From Lactobacillus sp. ESL0700 (GTDB lineage: Bacteria > Bacillota > Bacilli > Lactobacillales > Lactobacillaceae), in the NCBI RefSeq assembly GCF_029392095.1, contig NZ_CP113930.1, forward strand, positions 1,919,012-1,983,011: a DNA stretch of 64,000 nucleotides. Direction: 5' to 3'. The first letter of the stretch is position 1. Each line of letters opens with the position of its first letter. The translations under genes and the position numbers were made by a program. Below the pieces are notes generated by a model. That model had not been told where the DNA came from. It was given only the letters and a program-made list of their open reading frames with translations, and made no database searches. Positions 1 through 9,390 of the stretch are shown piece after piece.

Positions 1-853
1 AAAATGGAAATGAGCCTAAATTATATTGATGATTCCGCCAATCTATAATATAGGTGTCTTTTGATTTAGTTCCTACTGGAACTAAACCTCTATCAAATAT
101 TATAGATGCAGCTTCTTGGTCTTTTGCAGCACCGATTTCGAGTGCAGCAATAATACCAGAACCATCATCACGAGGACTTTGAGTATAGCAACATTTATCT
201 AGAACAGTAGGATTCCACTTCTTAAGGAGTTCTTTATTAGCACCGTATCCTCCAGTACATAATATTACAGCTTTACTATAAATTTTATAATGCTCATTGG
301 TTGTAACATCTAAAACTTTAGCACCTATTACTCTACCAGAATCATCAGTAATCAGGTGTTCTAATTTAGTATTATATCTATACTCTGCACCCTTATTTTT
401 AGCATATTCTATAACATATAATCCATAATTTTTATCATCAGACTTATCATCAATACTTACGTGATGTTCGGTAGGAAAAGCTCTATTAATCATGGTTTCC
501 CAATAAGCATCTGGTTCATTATAAAGATGCTCACCCCTAGGCCTTAATATCTTTTCTTCCAACCAATCTAAAGTTTCTCCCGACTTATTTATCCAAGTCC
601 AAATAAGTTTTTGATCAACATTGTCTTGAGTAAAGGCCGTTAAATATTGAGCAAGGTCTTTTTTATTTATTTCTACACCTGCTTTTTTCTGTGCTTTAGT
701 ATTAACACCACCTAACCAATGTCGATATAAATGTTCGGTAGTACTACTTTTATCAATAACCAACACATGCTGACCTTTTTCAGCTGCTGCTGCTGCAGCA
801 AAGCCACCAGCGTTTGAACCACCAACAACAATAACATCAAATTTATTATTCAT
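1..853 (-). CDS. FAD-dependent oxidoreductase, fumarate reductase flavoprotein-like (partial, C-terminus beyond the window)
   Basis: The reading frame is open from the ATG at 853 to the left edge, so about 284 N-terminal residues are visible. The protein starts MNNKFDVIVVGGSNAGGFAA, an N-terminal Rossmann dinucleotide-binding motif, followed by an acidic end of the second strand (VLVIDKS), as in the FAD_binding_2 family of fumarate reductase/succinate dehydrogenase flavoproteins and ketosteroid dehydrogenases. A second nucleotide-contact segment (AVILCTGGYGANKELL) lies near residue 210. No signal peptide is visible, so it is probably cytoplasmic. A purine-rich AAGGAAAT sits just upstream of the ATG. 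The anion permease gene ends at 871 upstream, and co-transcription with a dicarboxylate-type carrier fits a role in reducing fumarate or a related acid. The substrate cannot be fixed without the missing C-terminal part. Confidence 0.8.
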   Translation of the reverse strand, partial: MNNKFDVIVVGGSNAGGFAAAAAAEKGQHVLVIDKSSTTEHLYRHWLGGVNTKAQKKAGVEINKKDLAQYLTAFTQDNVDQKLIWTWINKSGETLDWLEEKILRPRGEHLYNEPDAYWETMINRAFPTEHHVSIDDKSDDKNYGLYVIEYAKNKGAEYRYNTKLEHLITDDSGRVIGAKVLDVTTNEHYKIYSKAVILCTGGYGANKELLKKWNPTVLDKCCYTQSPRDDGSGIIAALEIGAAKDQEAASIIFDRGLVPVGTKSKDTYIIDWRNHQYNLGSFPF

Positions 854-870
854 TTTATTTCCTTTCAGCA

Positions 871-2151
871 CTAAAGTGGATACATTACTTGCATAACAAA
901 ACTACTTAAAATACATAAAATAATTGCTAACGGTCCACCACATTTAAAAAAGTCTTTTAATGTATAGCCTCCGATTCCCATAATCAACGGTAAACTATGA
1001 CAACCAACTGGTGTTAAAAAATTAAAAGCACTGGCCGTTGAAGCAGCAAGTACAGCCCCTCTGGGATCAAGCCCTAATTTTAAACACGTTAGTGTCCAAA
1101 GTGGAACCAAGATAGATATAGCAGCTAGTCCTCCAAGTAAGTTTGCAATAATAAAAGATACTGTAAAAAATAACCCCATCATTAAAAATGGATTACTAAT
1201 ATTCTTAGCTATATTAGCCATTGCTGTACCAATTAAGTTACCTGCACCACTAGCTTGTAAAGCATCAGCTAGACCTAACATACTGGCTATTAACAAAATT
1301 ATATTTATATTTAAAGCTCCTAAAGCTTCTTTATTGCTTAAAACACCTGTAATAACAAGCATTAATGCTCCTGCAATTGCAATAATATAAGATTGTAATT
1401 TTAAGTATGAAGAAAGAATCATCAAAATAATGGTTACTGAGATAATAAAAATAGCAATAGCATTTTGGACTTTTGATAACTTATTTTTATTCGAATTAGC
1501 TGTATCTTTTGACGACTCAGCAGCTAAATCTTTATTACTTATATTTGGTAATAACTTACTACTAAAAAATGTCATGTAAAGTATAATTACTATCAAAAAA
1601 GGTATTCTAGAAATAAGAAAATCATTAATATTTATGGCTGTATGCGCACCAAGCTTTATCATAACGTTTGACCAAGACATATTTAGTGCTCCTATACCTA
1701 AAAACCAAGCACCTGCTGCTGATACAGCAACTACCTGAAAAGGATATAATAATTTGCTTTTCGACATACCAATATCGTCACAAATACCACAAAGAATCGG
1801 TAACATGATTACTAGTGCAATAGTCCCATTAGATACGATTGCCAAAAGAGCCGCAATTATACAAGTAAAAAATGTTAATAATTTCGGCTTATTTTTAAAA
1901 CGTTTAACTAAGCTAGCTGCACCAGACACAATGGTTGTCTTTTGAATTCCTTTACCAATTACAAACATTGCCGCAAATAAAATCACCGATGTATTAGTTA
2001 TTCCACCAAAAGCTTTTTCAACAGGTAAGATATTAAATATAACCAAGGCAAACATAACAGCTACCCCAATTAACGAAATAGGTACCTTGCCAGAAACAAA
2101 CGCTATAATTACCGCTAAAAGTATGAGCACCGTTATCATCATTGCATTCAT
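871..2151 (-). CDS. SLC13/DASS-type anion permease
   Basis: About 426 residues with some 10-12 hydrophobic segments, typical of the divalent anion/sodium symporter and ion-transporter superfamily (dicarboxylates, citrate, sulfate). Family-like features are two related halves and small-residue-rich helices such as AASTASAFNFLTPVGCHS near the C-terminus. A possible TTG start at 2160 is rejected because it touches the ribosome binding site. The AAGGAG near 2162-2167 is correctly spaced for the ATG at 2151. It lies directly upstream of the flavoprotein gene (17 bases between them) and is divergent from a LysR regulator. The inference is import of an electron-accepting or fermentable organic acid for the flavoprotein. 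The exact substrate is unknown. Confidence 0.78.
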   Translation of the reverse strand: MNAMMITVLILLAVIIAFVSGKVPISLIGVAVMFALVIFNILPVEKAFGGITNTSVILFAAMFVIGKGIQKTTIVSGAASLVKRFKNKPKLLTFFTCIIAALLAIVSNGTIALVIMLPILCGICDDIGMSKSKLLYPFQVVAVSAAGAWFLGIGALNMSWSNVMIKLGAHTAININDFLISRIPFLIVIILYMTFFSSKLLPNISNKDLAAESSKDTANSNKNKLSKVQNAIAIFIISVTIILMILSSYLKLQSYIIAIAGALMLVITGVLSNKEALGALNINIILLIASMLGLADALQASGAGNLIGTAMANIAKNISNPFLMMGLFFTVSFIIANLLGGLAAISILVPLWTLTCLKLGLDPRGAVLAASTASAFNFLTPVGCHSLPLIMGIGGYTLKDFFKCGGPLAIILCILSSFVMQVMYPL

Positions 2152-2201
2152 AATTAACAACTCCTTTCATTCAAAATATTTTGCTTTTTCACAGTTTGAA
2201 C

Positions 2202-2232
2202 ATGCATAAATTTATATCCTCCTATAATGCAT
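2202..2232. promoter_or_regulatory. Candidate LysR operator in the divergent intergenic region
   Basis: Two ATGCAT hexamers (2202-2207 and 2227-2232) form an AT-rich inverted arrangement between the permease and the LysR gene. LysR regulators usually bind T-N11-A dyads in such divergent regions. No biochemical support exists here, so this is a tentative site. Confidence 0.28.
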
Positions 2233-2334
2233 ATAAAAAAACAAACTTTTATTTACATGGTTGAGTTTAACAGTGCAAGTGGTTTATGATTAGCCTTAAA
2301 AGTAATAAGAATATGATAAATCGGAATATTTAAT

Positions 2335-3252
2335 ATGAATTCAACACAAATAAAATGCCTAATATCTTTAGGAAAAACACTAAGTTTTACAAAATCTGCT
2401 AAAGACTTATATTTATCACAGTCCACTGTTTCTAAAAATATTCATGGATTAGAAAAAGAATTAGATGTGAAGTTAATTTCAAATGTACATAAGAAGCTAG
2501 AACTTACTAACGAAGGTAAATGCTTTTATAGAGCAGCTGTCAAAGTTGATAATGAATTAAGCAATACTATTTTAAAAATAAAGCAATCAAGTAAAATCAA
2601 CAATAATAGAGTAATTATCGGCTTTTCAAATATACCTTTTGAACAAAAATATTTACCTTTATTTATTAAAAAAATGAACAAAACTAAACAGTGGGGCATT
2701 CAATTAAAATCTACTAATGTTGCCAAGTTGGACGACATTGAAATGAAATTACGAAAAAGAGATTTGAATTTTATGCTTTATCAAGAGGATTTTTTTAATA
2801 AAAATGAATTTGATTTTTCACCTTTAATTTCAGCAGGCTTTTCGGTAATTGTTAGAAAAAATAGTGCACTAGCTCAACTTAATAGAATACCTATCTCAAA
2901 ATTAGCTAAGCATAAAATATATTTATGGAACGGCAAAGTACCGCTAAAATCAGTAAGTCTTTTATATCAAAAAATTCAAATGTATTTAGGCGATGAGGCC
3001 TCACAAATTGAAATAATTAATAAAGCATCCTTTGCCAAAATCTTAGTTTCATCAGAATCCGGCATTGCTATTGTTCCCTCTTTTGTATATGATCACGATA
3101 ATTCAGATCTTTGTTATAAATATTTAGATTGTGACATAACTATTAATTACGGTATTGGGTATTTAAAATCAGAAAAAAAGCAAAAATATTTTAAAAACAT
3201 AACGTCTAAATTAAAAGAAGCAATTTTAATGGCCAAAAATGAATGGAATTAA
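2335..3252 (+). CDS. LysR-family transcriptional regulator
   Basis: 305 residues with an N-terminal winged helix-turn-helix (residues about 1-60, including LSFTKSAKDLYLSQSTVSKN) and a periplasmic-binding-like effector domain (about 90-300), the normal LTTR layout and length. It is transcribed away from the anion permease and flavoprotein genes, the usual position of an LTTR that controls its neighbour in response to a substrate or metabolite. Codon use is very AT-rich. The ribosome binding site is weak (CGGAATATTTAAT before ATG). The effector is probably a small organic acid, inferred from the neighbours only. Confidence 0.88.
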   Translation: MNSTQIKCLISLGKTLSFTKSAKDLYLSQSTVSKNIHGLEKELDVKLISNVHKKLELTNEGKCFYRAAVKVDNELSNTILKIKQSSKINNNRVIIGFSNIPFEQKYLPLFIKKMNKTKQWGIQLKSTNVAKLDDIEMKLRKRDLNFMLYQEDFFNKNEFDFSPLISAGFSVIVRKNSALAQLNRIPISKLAKHKIYLWNGKVPLKSVSLLYQKIQMYLGDEASQIEIINKASFAKILVSSESGIAIVPSFVYDHDNSDLCYKYLDCDITINYGIGYLKSEKKQKYFKNITSKLKEAILMAKNEWN

Positions 3253-3305
3253 ATTCTATATATTAAATTTGAGTGTAAAAATATTTAAATAAAATCTAAA
3301 TACCA

Positions 3306-3346
3306 AAAAAGTCCGTTAGAACTTTCAAGCTCTAACGGACTCTTTA
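3306..3346. terminator. Bidirectional rho-independent terminator
   Basis: GTCCGTTAGA (3311-3320) pairs perfectly with TCTAACGGAC (3331-3340) around a 10-base loop, with an A-run on the left and a T-rich right flank. It can end both the LysR gene and the convergent RpiR gene. Confidence 0.85.
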
Positions 3347-3391
3347 TGTATAAAATTATTGTAAACTCGATCATAATAAAATTTTTATGCC

Positions 3392-4141
3392 TTATTTTTC
3401 ACGAAAAGTATAAAGATACATTTTCAAATACAAAACACTCGCAAAAATAAAGTAGGGATCTTTGACAGATAGGTACTGGCCGTCTGTAACTTTTAATTCG
3501 ACTGGATCAACAAAAATATTGTAATTACTCAGGCGCGAAATTTCATTATCAACGCGTTCAACCACAGAGATGAATGGCACCCCGCTCGTTCGCAACTGTC
3601 TAGCAAACAATCTTGCGTTATCAGAAGTTCCCTTTAGCGTAATTAAAATCACAATGTCATCTTTAGTTAGCGACTTAGGTAATGACGACAACTCATCAAC
3701 ACCTTCAATGAAGAAAATGGTGATATTAATCGTTAAGAATAACCGTCTAATTTCTTGAGCAATATTTCGCTGCAGCGTTCCTGTACCATAGACAAAAACT
3801 TTTTTGCTTTTTAATAGTGCTCGACAAATATCCGTAAAGTCCTTGTTAATTATTTGTTCAACAAATTCATTAATTTGTACCTGATATTGATGAAAAATAT
3901 CCTCATCAATTCTAGGAACAATATTTTCCTGCTTGAGCAAATAGCGCATTTCTGAAAATCCTTGTAAAGAAATTCTTTTAGAAAAACGAACGATTGCTGA
4001 CGGCGATACGTTACATTTGGATGCTAGTTGTGTCAAATTTAATGATAAAACCGATTTTTTAGAAGATTTTATGACCTGCCAAATATGTTTATCAGTATCT
4101 GTAAGCCGCTCAAAGTTTTTAATTACTAGATCGTCAATCAC
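3392..4141 (-). CDS. MurR/RpiR-family transcriptional regulator
   Basis: About 249 residues with an N-terminal HTH_6 domain (LTQLASKCNVSPSAIVRFSKR at about residues 35-55) and a C-terminal SIS sugar-phosphate-binding domain (VFVYGTGTLQRNIAQE onward). The GTG at 4141 is preferred because GGAGG lies eight bases upstream. Longer starts up to 4240 would place that site inside the gene. It follows the PTS gene by about 100 bases and is probably the last gene of the manD-PTS-rpiR unit. RpiR proteins typically respond to phosphorylated sugars, so it probably senses a product of this PTS or of the keto-deoxy-gluconate pathway. Confidence 0.85.
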   Translation of the reverse strand: MIDDLVIKNFERLTDTDKHIWQVIKSSKKSVLSLNLTQLASKCNVSPSAIVRFSKRISLQGFSEMRYLLKQENIVPRIDEDIFHQYQVQINEFVEQIINKDFTDICRALLKSKKVFVYGTGTLQRNIAQEIRRLFLTINITIFFIEGVDELSSLPKSLTKDDIVILITLKGTSDNARLFARQLRTSGVPFISVVERVDNEISRLSNYNIFVDPVELKVTDGQYLSVKDPYFIFASVLYLKMYLYTFREK

Positions 4142-4249
4142 CAGCACTACCTCCATTAAATGAACCATCATTAATAAAATAATTCGTTGACTAATTGCAT
4201 TGTCTGTCATTATTCTATCTATTTCAAGTACATTAAACAAAGAACCTGA

Positions 4250-6141
4250 TTATGCTAGGTACAACAAGTTTTCACTCGCATCTATTTGCTTTAGATTATC
4301 TTCCGGCTTTTCAACTTGATGGCCATTATTATCTGTAATAATCATGACTACTATCGGATCATAGCCAGCCTGTTTAATATTAGCTAAATCCATTTTAATT
4401 AGCGGCTGGCCTTGTGTGACTTCTTCGCCCTGCTCAACCTCAGCAGTAAAGCCCTCGCCGTGCAGGTCAACTGTATCAATTCCTAAATGCAGCAAAATCT
4501 CACAGCCAGTCCGAGCATCTTTAAGTCCGATTGCATGCTTGGTCTTGGCTAGCATCACTACCTGACCCGTAACAGGTGAAGTTACTTCACCAGTTGTCGG
4601 TTCAATCGCTATTGTTTTACCTAAAATCTCTTGAGCAAAAGTTTCATCTTTAATATCTTTAGCTGGCACAATTTGTCCTGTAACTGGAGCAACTATTTCA
4701 CCAGAATTACTGTTTGTTGTTGCAACCGGCTCATCATTAGCAACATCCTTACCAGCTTTAGCTTGTTCCCACTCTTGAATCTTCTTATTAGGATCAAAGA
4801 AGAAGTAAACTAGTGAACCAGAAACTAACATCGCTGTAATATGAATAATAAAATAGTTAATCAATGCTTGTTTACTGTACAAATATGTAACTAAACCCGG
4901 AATAGCAGCTACGCCCATGCCAGAACTTGCGGCATGCAGTAAACCAGCTACCATCCCTGAAACAGCACCACCACATAGAGCGAAGATAAATGGCATCCCG
5001 AATTGTAAGTTAACACCAAAGATAGCAGGTTCAGTAATTCCCAAAAATGCTGGCAATGATGAAGAAGTGTATAGACTGCGCTTCTTAGCATCCTTAACTT
5101 TCAATCCAGTTACTAGAGCTGCGGTTGCTTGGGCGATAATCCCACCAGTAATCATTGCGTTAAATTGGTTGAAACCAGTCGTAGCAAGCAGGCTAGATTC
5201 TAGGGCTAAGAAGATATGGTGCATCCCCGTAACCACAATTGCCTGTTGGGTACCACCAATAATTAATCCACCTAAACCAAATGGCAGATTAATTACAGCC
5301 TTGGCAACAAACAAGATACCGTGTTCAATTTCCTGGCAAACTGGCCCAATAACTAACAGACCAAGTAATCCTGAAATCAGCAGTGTAACAAACGGTGTAA
5401 TTATTAAGTCTAAACTATCTGGAACTATCTTTTCAGCTTTTTCTCAATATATGCAGCTAGCATAACTACTACTAAGGCAGGTAAGACTGAACCGGCATAG
5501 CTAACAACATTGTCTTGAATGCCAAAGATATTAATCGTCAGTGCCTTTGCCGTCCCCTTAATAATATCGTTAGGGTTAGGCAAGAGCGGGTTAACTAACA
5601 TCAAACCGAGGATTAAGCCCAATACTGGTGACCCACCAAATTGGCGCATTCCCGACCATGCAATTAAAACTGGTAGGAAAGTGAATGCTGTTTTCATCAA
5701 AACTGTGGCAATAGTCAATGCAGCTGGACTCATGTGAACATTAAATGCCGTCAAGCAGTTAATAATCCCACTGAATAATCCAGTTGCAACTAAAGCAGGA
5801 ATTACAGGGATAAAAATATCTCCCAAAATTCGGGACACTTTTTGTGGTAAGGACATGCCCTCATATTGACTAGCTTGCCCGCCATCTTGGTTATCGTTAT
5901 TAGATACCAAATTGTAAATTCGGTCTACTAGCCCAGTACCCAAGATAACTTGGAACTGATCACCAGAATAAAATTCACCCTTAACGCCAGCAATTGAACT
6001 AATGCCGTCTTCATTAATCTTACTTTTATCAAACGGCGTAATTCTAAGTCTAGTTGAACAATGTGACACGTTCTTGATATTATTTTTTCCGCCTATGTTT
6101 GCCAAAATTTCTTTAGCAATATTACGATCATTGGTTTTCAA
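4250..6141 (-). pseudogene. Beta-glucoside-type PTS EIIBCA, split by a single-base frameshift
   Basis: Two adjacent frames together make one full-length EIIBCA of the Glc/Bgl family. The upstream piece (5425-6141, 238 residues) carries EIIB with the phosphocysteine motif HCSTRLRI and the first EIIC helices, then stops after EKKLKR. The downstream piece (from about 5433 to 4250) continues EIIC as IVPDSLDLIITPF and ends with EIIA, whose active histidine lies in LLHLGIDT. Restoring one A in the minus-strand A4 run (T4 at 5430-5433) joins them exactly, so a one-base deletion, a sequencing error or programmed slippage explains the break. It sits 17 bases after the manD-like gene, so it probably imported the sugar or sugar acid of this operon. 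The product is likely inactive if the shift is real. Confidence 0.82.
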
Positions 6142-6158
6142 CGTTCTTACCTCCTTAT

Positions 6159-7370
6159 TTATGGTCTAACGCAAGTGCCATCTGGCAATCGGCTAATTGT
6201 CCAATCACTGGTCCAATCATCCTTAAATGAAATTTCCGGATATTCTTTAGCCGCTTCTTCATCAATATCGACGCCGATACCAGGGCGGTCATTAACATAA
6301 ATATAACCATCACGAACAGTAGGTGTCCCCGGAAATACCCGATAAGTATTTTCCTTAATGCTATTGCTCCACTCCTGAACACCACAATTGTGTGAAGATA
6401 AACTCAATTGGGCATTGACAGCATGACCAATAGCTGACAAGTCTCCCGGGCCATGCCATGAAGTCTGGATGCCATACAAATCGGCAAAAGCAATTAACTT
6501 CCTGATTGGAGTAATACCACCAATCTGACTAATATGGCATCTGATAAAGTCAATGTCACGATCCTGAATTACCTTCATCCATTCGCGTGGATTATTAAAC
6601 AATTCACCCATCGATAGAGGAACACTTGTCTGCTCCCTAACTCTACCTAACCAATCCATTTGTTCTAGTGGAACAACATCTTCCATGAATAGCGGCGAGA
6701 ACTTCTCCATTTTTCTTAAAAAAGTAATTGCCTGATTAGGCGTCAATCTCTCATGAACATCATGAATTAGCCTTATCTTGTCGCCGAACACATCATGAAC
6801 CTTAGTAAAAGCTCGTAAAACTGTATCCATGTACAAGTACGGATCATAATAAACACCATCATTGGGCCCAGTCACTGGACCGTAATCTGAACCACCATAA
6901 CCGTTAACTTGAACCCGAATATTAGTCCAGCCCTGGTCGACCTTACCTTGAACCTGCTTAACGGCATCATCTACCGAAGAAGCATCAACATGAGTATATG
7001 CAGGAATGGCATCGCGACATTTACCACCAAACAATTCATATAGCGGCATGTCAGCCAACTTACCCTTAATATCCCACAAGGCCATGTCAATTCCTGCTAC
7101 TGCATTATTGAGAACTGGACCATTGCGCCAGTAGGAGTTAGCTGTGCAGGCCTGCCAAATATCTTCAATATTGTTTGGGGATTTCCCAATCAACATCGGC
7201 TTAAGATAGCTGTCAATTGCCTTCTTAACGACCTTGATTCTTTGAGTAAATGTTGCACACCCGACACCATAAATGCTTGGGTCATTTGTCAACACTTTGA
7301 CGACCAATAAATTTATTCCTTCCGGAGCAGTGATAATGGTTTTAACATCTGTTATTACCAATTTCTTCAT
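6159..7370 (-). CDS. Mannonate/aldonate dehydratase of the mandelate racemase (enolase) superfamily, ManD-like
   Basis: 403 residues, the ManD/RspA family length, ending in the characteristic RLPDG..RP tail. Visible active-site elements in order are the catalytic Asp-His pair in IHDVHERLTP, the metal ligands E in LFMEDVVP and E in SMGELF, and a His in SWHGPGD. This subfamily dehydrates D-mannonate or D-gluconate to 2-keto-3-deoxy-D-gluconate, although some members are promiscuous or nearly inactive. The neighbouring kdgK and kdgA would complete conversion to pyruvate and glyceraldehyde-3-phosphate, which supports a real catabolic role. The ATG at 7370 has an AGGTGA site. No uronate isomerase or mannonate oxidoreductase is present in the window. 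Confidence 0.82.
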   Translation of the reverse strand: MKKLVITDVKTIITAPEGINLLVVKVLTNDPSIYGVGCATFTQRIKVVKKAIDSYLKPMLIGKSPNNIEDIWQACTANSYWRNGPVLNNAVAGIDMALWDIKGKLADMPLYELFGGKCRDAIPAYTHVDASSVDDAVKQVQGKVDQGWTNIRVQVNGYGGSDYGPVTGPNDGVYYDPYLYMDTVLRAFTKVHDVFGDKIRLIHDVHERLTPNQAITFLRKMEKFSPLFMEDVVPLEQMDWLGRVREQTSVPLSMGELFNNPREWMKVIQDRDIDFIRCHISQIGGITPIRKLIAFADLYGIQTSWHGPGDLSAIGHAVNAQLSLSSHNCGVQEWSNSIKENTYRVFPGTPTVRDGYIYVNDRPGIGVDIDEEAAKEYPEISFKDDWTSDWTISRLPDGTCVRP

Positions 7371-7505
7371 GAATCACTTCACCTCTCGCTTTCTAAAACA
7401 ATTTTTATTGTAAGGGCTTCCTCGAAAAATAGATATACTTCTTGACCATTTGAATTTTTACTTCGCAAGTTGAATAATTTTTTATTTCTTAAAAAATTTT
7501 TTAAA

Positions 7506-7537
7506 CAAAAAAAGAGCCTTACAACCGTAAGACTCTT
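7506..7537 (-). terminator. Rho-independent terminator after kdgK
   Basis: On the minus strand AGAGTCTTAC and GTAAGGCTCT form a 10-position stem with one mismatch and a four-base loop, followed by a T-run. It separates the kdgA-kdgK unit from the downstream manD-PTS-rpiR unit. Confidence 0.8.
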
Positions 7538-7555
7538 ACTCTTTTATAAAAATTT

Positions 7556-8581
7556 TTATCTTAACACACGCATATTGCTCTGCTTATCCATTACCGCACG
7601 AATCTCCGCATCAGTAACCAAATTAAGATCGCCGCTAATTGTCAGCTTCAAAACGCTGGCAGCAATCGCATAATCAAGTCTATCTTGGGCACTGAAATCA
7701 TGCAATAAACCATGCATTAACCCCGCACCAAAGGCATCGCCGGCAGCAACGCCTTCCCACACGTGCATCTTATAAATCGGTGTTTCATAAACTTGCCCGT
7801 GATCAATCATCAGCGCCATCCATTCCGAATCCTCAACAGAATGAATGTTGCGTAAGACGCTAGCAACTGTTTGACACTTAGGGTACTTAGCAGTGATGGC
7901 TTGCATCCCCTTGATAAAAGCATCTTTTTGTTCAATGCCGCGACTCATATCACCATCAAAAGCCTTGATACCCAGTGTTGCTTCAAAATCTTCATCATTT
8001 GCCAAACAAACATCGACATACGGCATCAATTGTGCCATTGCCTGTTGCGCTTTTTCTGGAGACCACATTTTACCGCGATAATTCAGATCGCACACGACTT
8101 GAATATCATGGTCAAGACAATATTGACAGGCTGCTAATACCGCCTGAAACATTTCAGTGGAAACAGCGGGCGTAATTCCTGAGAAGTAGAAATAACTGGC
8201 ATCCTGCAAAATTTCGGCCCAGTTATATTCGGCCGCCTTTGAAACTGCAAATGAACTACCAGCACGATCATAAACCACACTGGTGTTGCGAACACTCGCA
8301 CCTTTTTCAAAGAAATAAATACCTAGTCTTGGGCCACCAATCCGCATTTCAGCTGTGTCGACACCATAGCGGCGCAAAGTTCCTAAGGCTGCTTGACCAA
8401 CCGCATTTTGCGGTACTTTAGAAACAAACTGCGCATGATCGCCAAGTAATGACAAAGAAGTTGCGACATTAGCTTCCGCACCACCGTAAAGACCCGAAAA
8501 AGTATCAGTTTGGATAATCCGTTGGTTCTCTGCTGGCTTAAGCCGCAGCATCATTTCGCCAAAAGTTACTACCTTCTGCAT
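7556..8581 (-). CDS. kdgK: 2-keto-3-deoxygluconate kinase (PfkB family)
   Basis: About 341 residues of the ribokinase/PfkB fold. The N-terminal VTFGEMMLRLKP and GGAEANVATSLSLLG form the sugar-binding signature, and the C-terminal VAAGDAFGAGLMHG contains the catalytic Asp and anion hole. It phosphorylates KDG to KDPG. The ATG at 8581 is preferred over an upstream GTG at 8590, since AGGTGA is correctly spaced for it. The gene follows kdgA with the stop and ribosome binding site adjacent, so the two are probably coupled. The assignment to KDG rather than another sugar rests on the pairing with KDPG aldolase. Confidence 0.87.
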   Translation of the reverse strand: MQKVVTFGEMMLRLKPAENQRIIQTDTFSGLYGGAEANVATSLSLLGDHAQFVSKVPQNAVGQAALGTLRRYGVDTAEMRIGGPRLGIYFFEKGASVRNTSVVYDRAGSSFAVSKAAEYNWAEILQDASYFYFSGITPAVSTEMFQAVLAACQYCLDHDIQVVCDLNYRGKMWSPEKAQQAMAQLMPYVDVCLANDEDFEATLGIKAFDGDMSRGIEQKDAFIKGMQAITAKYPKCQTVASVLRNIHSVEDSEWMALMIDHGQVYETPIYKMHVWEGVAAGDAFGAGLMHGLLHDFSAQDRLDYAIAASVLKLTISGDLNLVTDAEIRAVMDKQSNMRVLR

Positions 8582-8590
8582 TCGTCTCAC

Positions 8591-9238
8591 CTATTTTCCT
8601 TGGATTCTTAAAATTTCCTTATGGTAGGCTTCTGCTTGTTTAGTCACTGCATCGTAGTCACCTTTAGCAGCTGCTGCAGTTAAATTGCTGCCGGCACCAA
8701 CGACAACAACACCGGCTTCAAACCATTCGTGCATGTTCTCAAGGTTAACGCCACCAGTTGGCATAATGTTAACTTGAGGTAGTGGTGCCTTAACTGCCTT
8801 GATAAAGCCGCGACCCAAGACACTGCCCGGAAATACTTTGACAATTTCTGCACCATAACGCATTGCCGTTTGAATTTCAGTAACTGTCATGCAGCCCGGC
8901 ATGTAAGGAATTTGGTATTCATTACACAATAATGCAACTTCCTTATCAAAGGATGGCGCAACGATAAATTTAGCACCCGCCATAATGGCAATTCTTGCAG
9001 TGACAGCATCTAATACTGTGCCGGCACCAACAACAACTTCTGGGTCAGCGCTATATTCATCGTGAAGCTCGCGAATAATTTCATCTGCTTGTGGTGCAGT
9101 GAATGTTAATTCGATTGCCTTAACGCCGCCTTTAATACAAGCAACTGCTGTCTTGTAAGCTTCTTCTTTTGACTTACCGCGAACAACAGCAACCACACCC
9201 GCATTCTGCACTGCAAGCAATGTTTCAGTCTTTTGCAT
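8591..9238 (-). CDS. kdgA: KDPG/KHG aldolase
   Basis: 215 residues, the normal length of class I bifunctional 2-keto-3-deoxy-6-phosphogluconate/4-hydroxy-2-oxoglutarate aldolase. The Schiff-base lysine is in IVKVFPGS, the catalytic Glu in IELTFT, and the phosphate-binding loops are VGAGTV and MPTGGVN. It cleaves KDPG to pyruvate and glyceraldehyde-3-phosphate. The ATG at 9238 has GGAGG seven bases upstream, so the in-frame GTG at 9262 is not used. It is the first gene of the kdgA-kdgK unit and lies behind a candidate LacI-type operator. Confidence 0.92.
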   Translation of the reverse strand: MQKTETLLAVQNAGVVAVVRGKSKEEAYKTAVACIKGGVKAIELTFTAPQADEIIRELHDEYSADPEVVVGAGTVLDAVTARIAIMAGAKFIVAPSFDKEVALLCNEYQIPYMPGCMTVTEIQTAMRYGAEIVKVFPGSVLGRGFIKAVKAPLPQVNIMPTGGVNLENMHEWFEAGVVVVGAGSNLTAAAAKGDYDAVTKQAEAYHKEILRIQGK

Positions 9239-9278
9239 AATATTTCCTCCGATTTTTATCACTAATTATAACTTTATG

Positions 9279-9292
9279 GTAAACCTTTACCT
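9279..9292. promoter_or_regulatory. Candidate LacI-family operator in front of kdgA
   Basis: GGTAAACCTTTACC is a palindrome (GGTAAA/TTTACC) around a central CC, the usual size and style of LacI-family operators. It lies in the divergent region between kdgA and the LacI gene, next to a TATAAT-like box for kdgA, where binding would block transcription. Confidence 0.5.
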
Positions 9293-9390
9293 TATTTTTT
9301 TCAATCATTATCTTGGAAGTGATGATAATTCATCCCTCCCGATTAGTTGTTTGCTATAATAGCGATATAAACATTGAATTTGAGGCTTTT

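Noticed and set aside
4917..5465. A 182-codon frame on the plus strand opposite the PTS gene
   Set aside because: It lies fully antisense to conserved EIIC coding sequence, has no ribosome binding site, and its product has no sensible composition.
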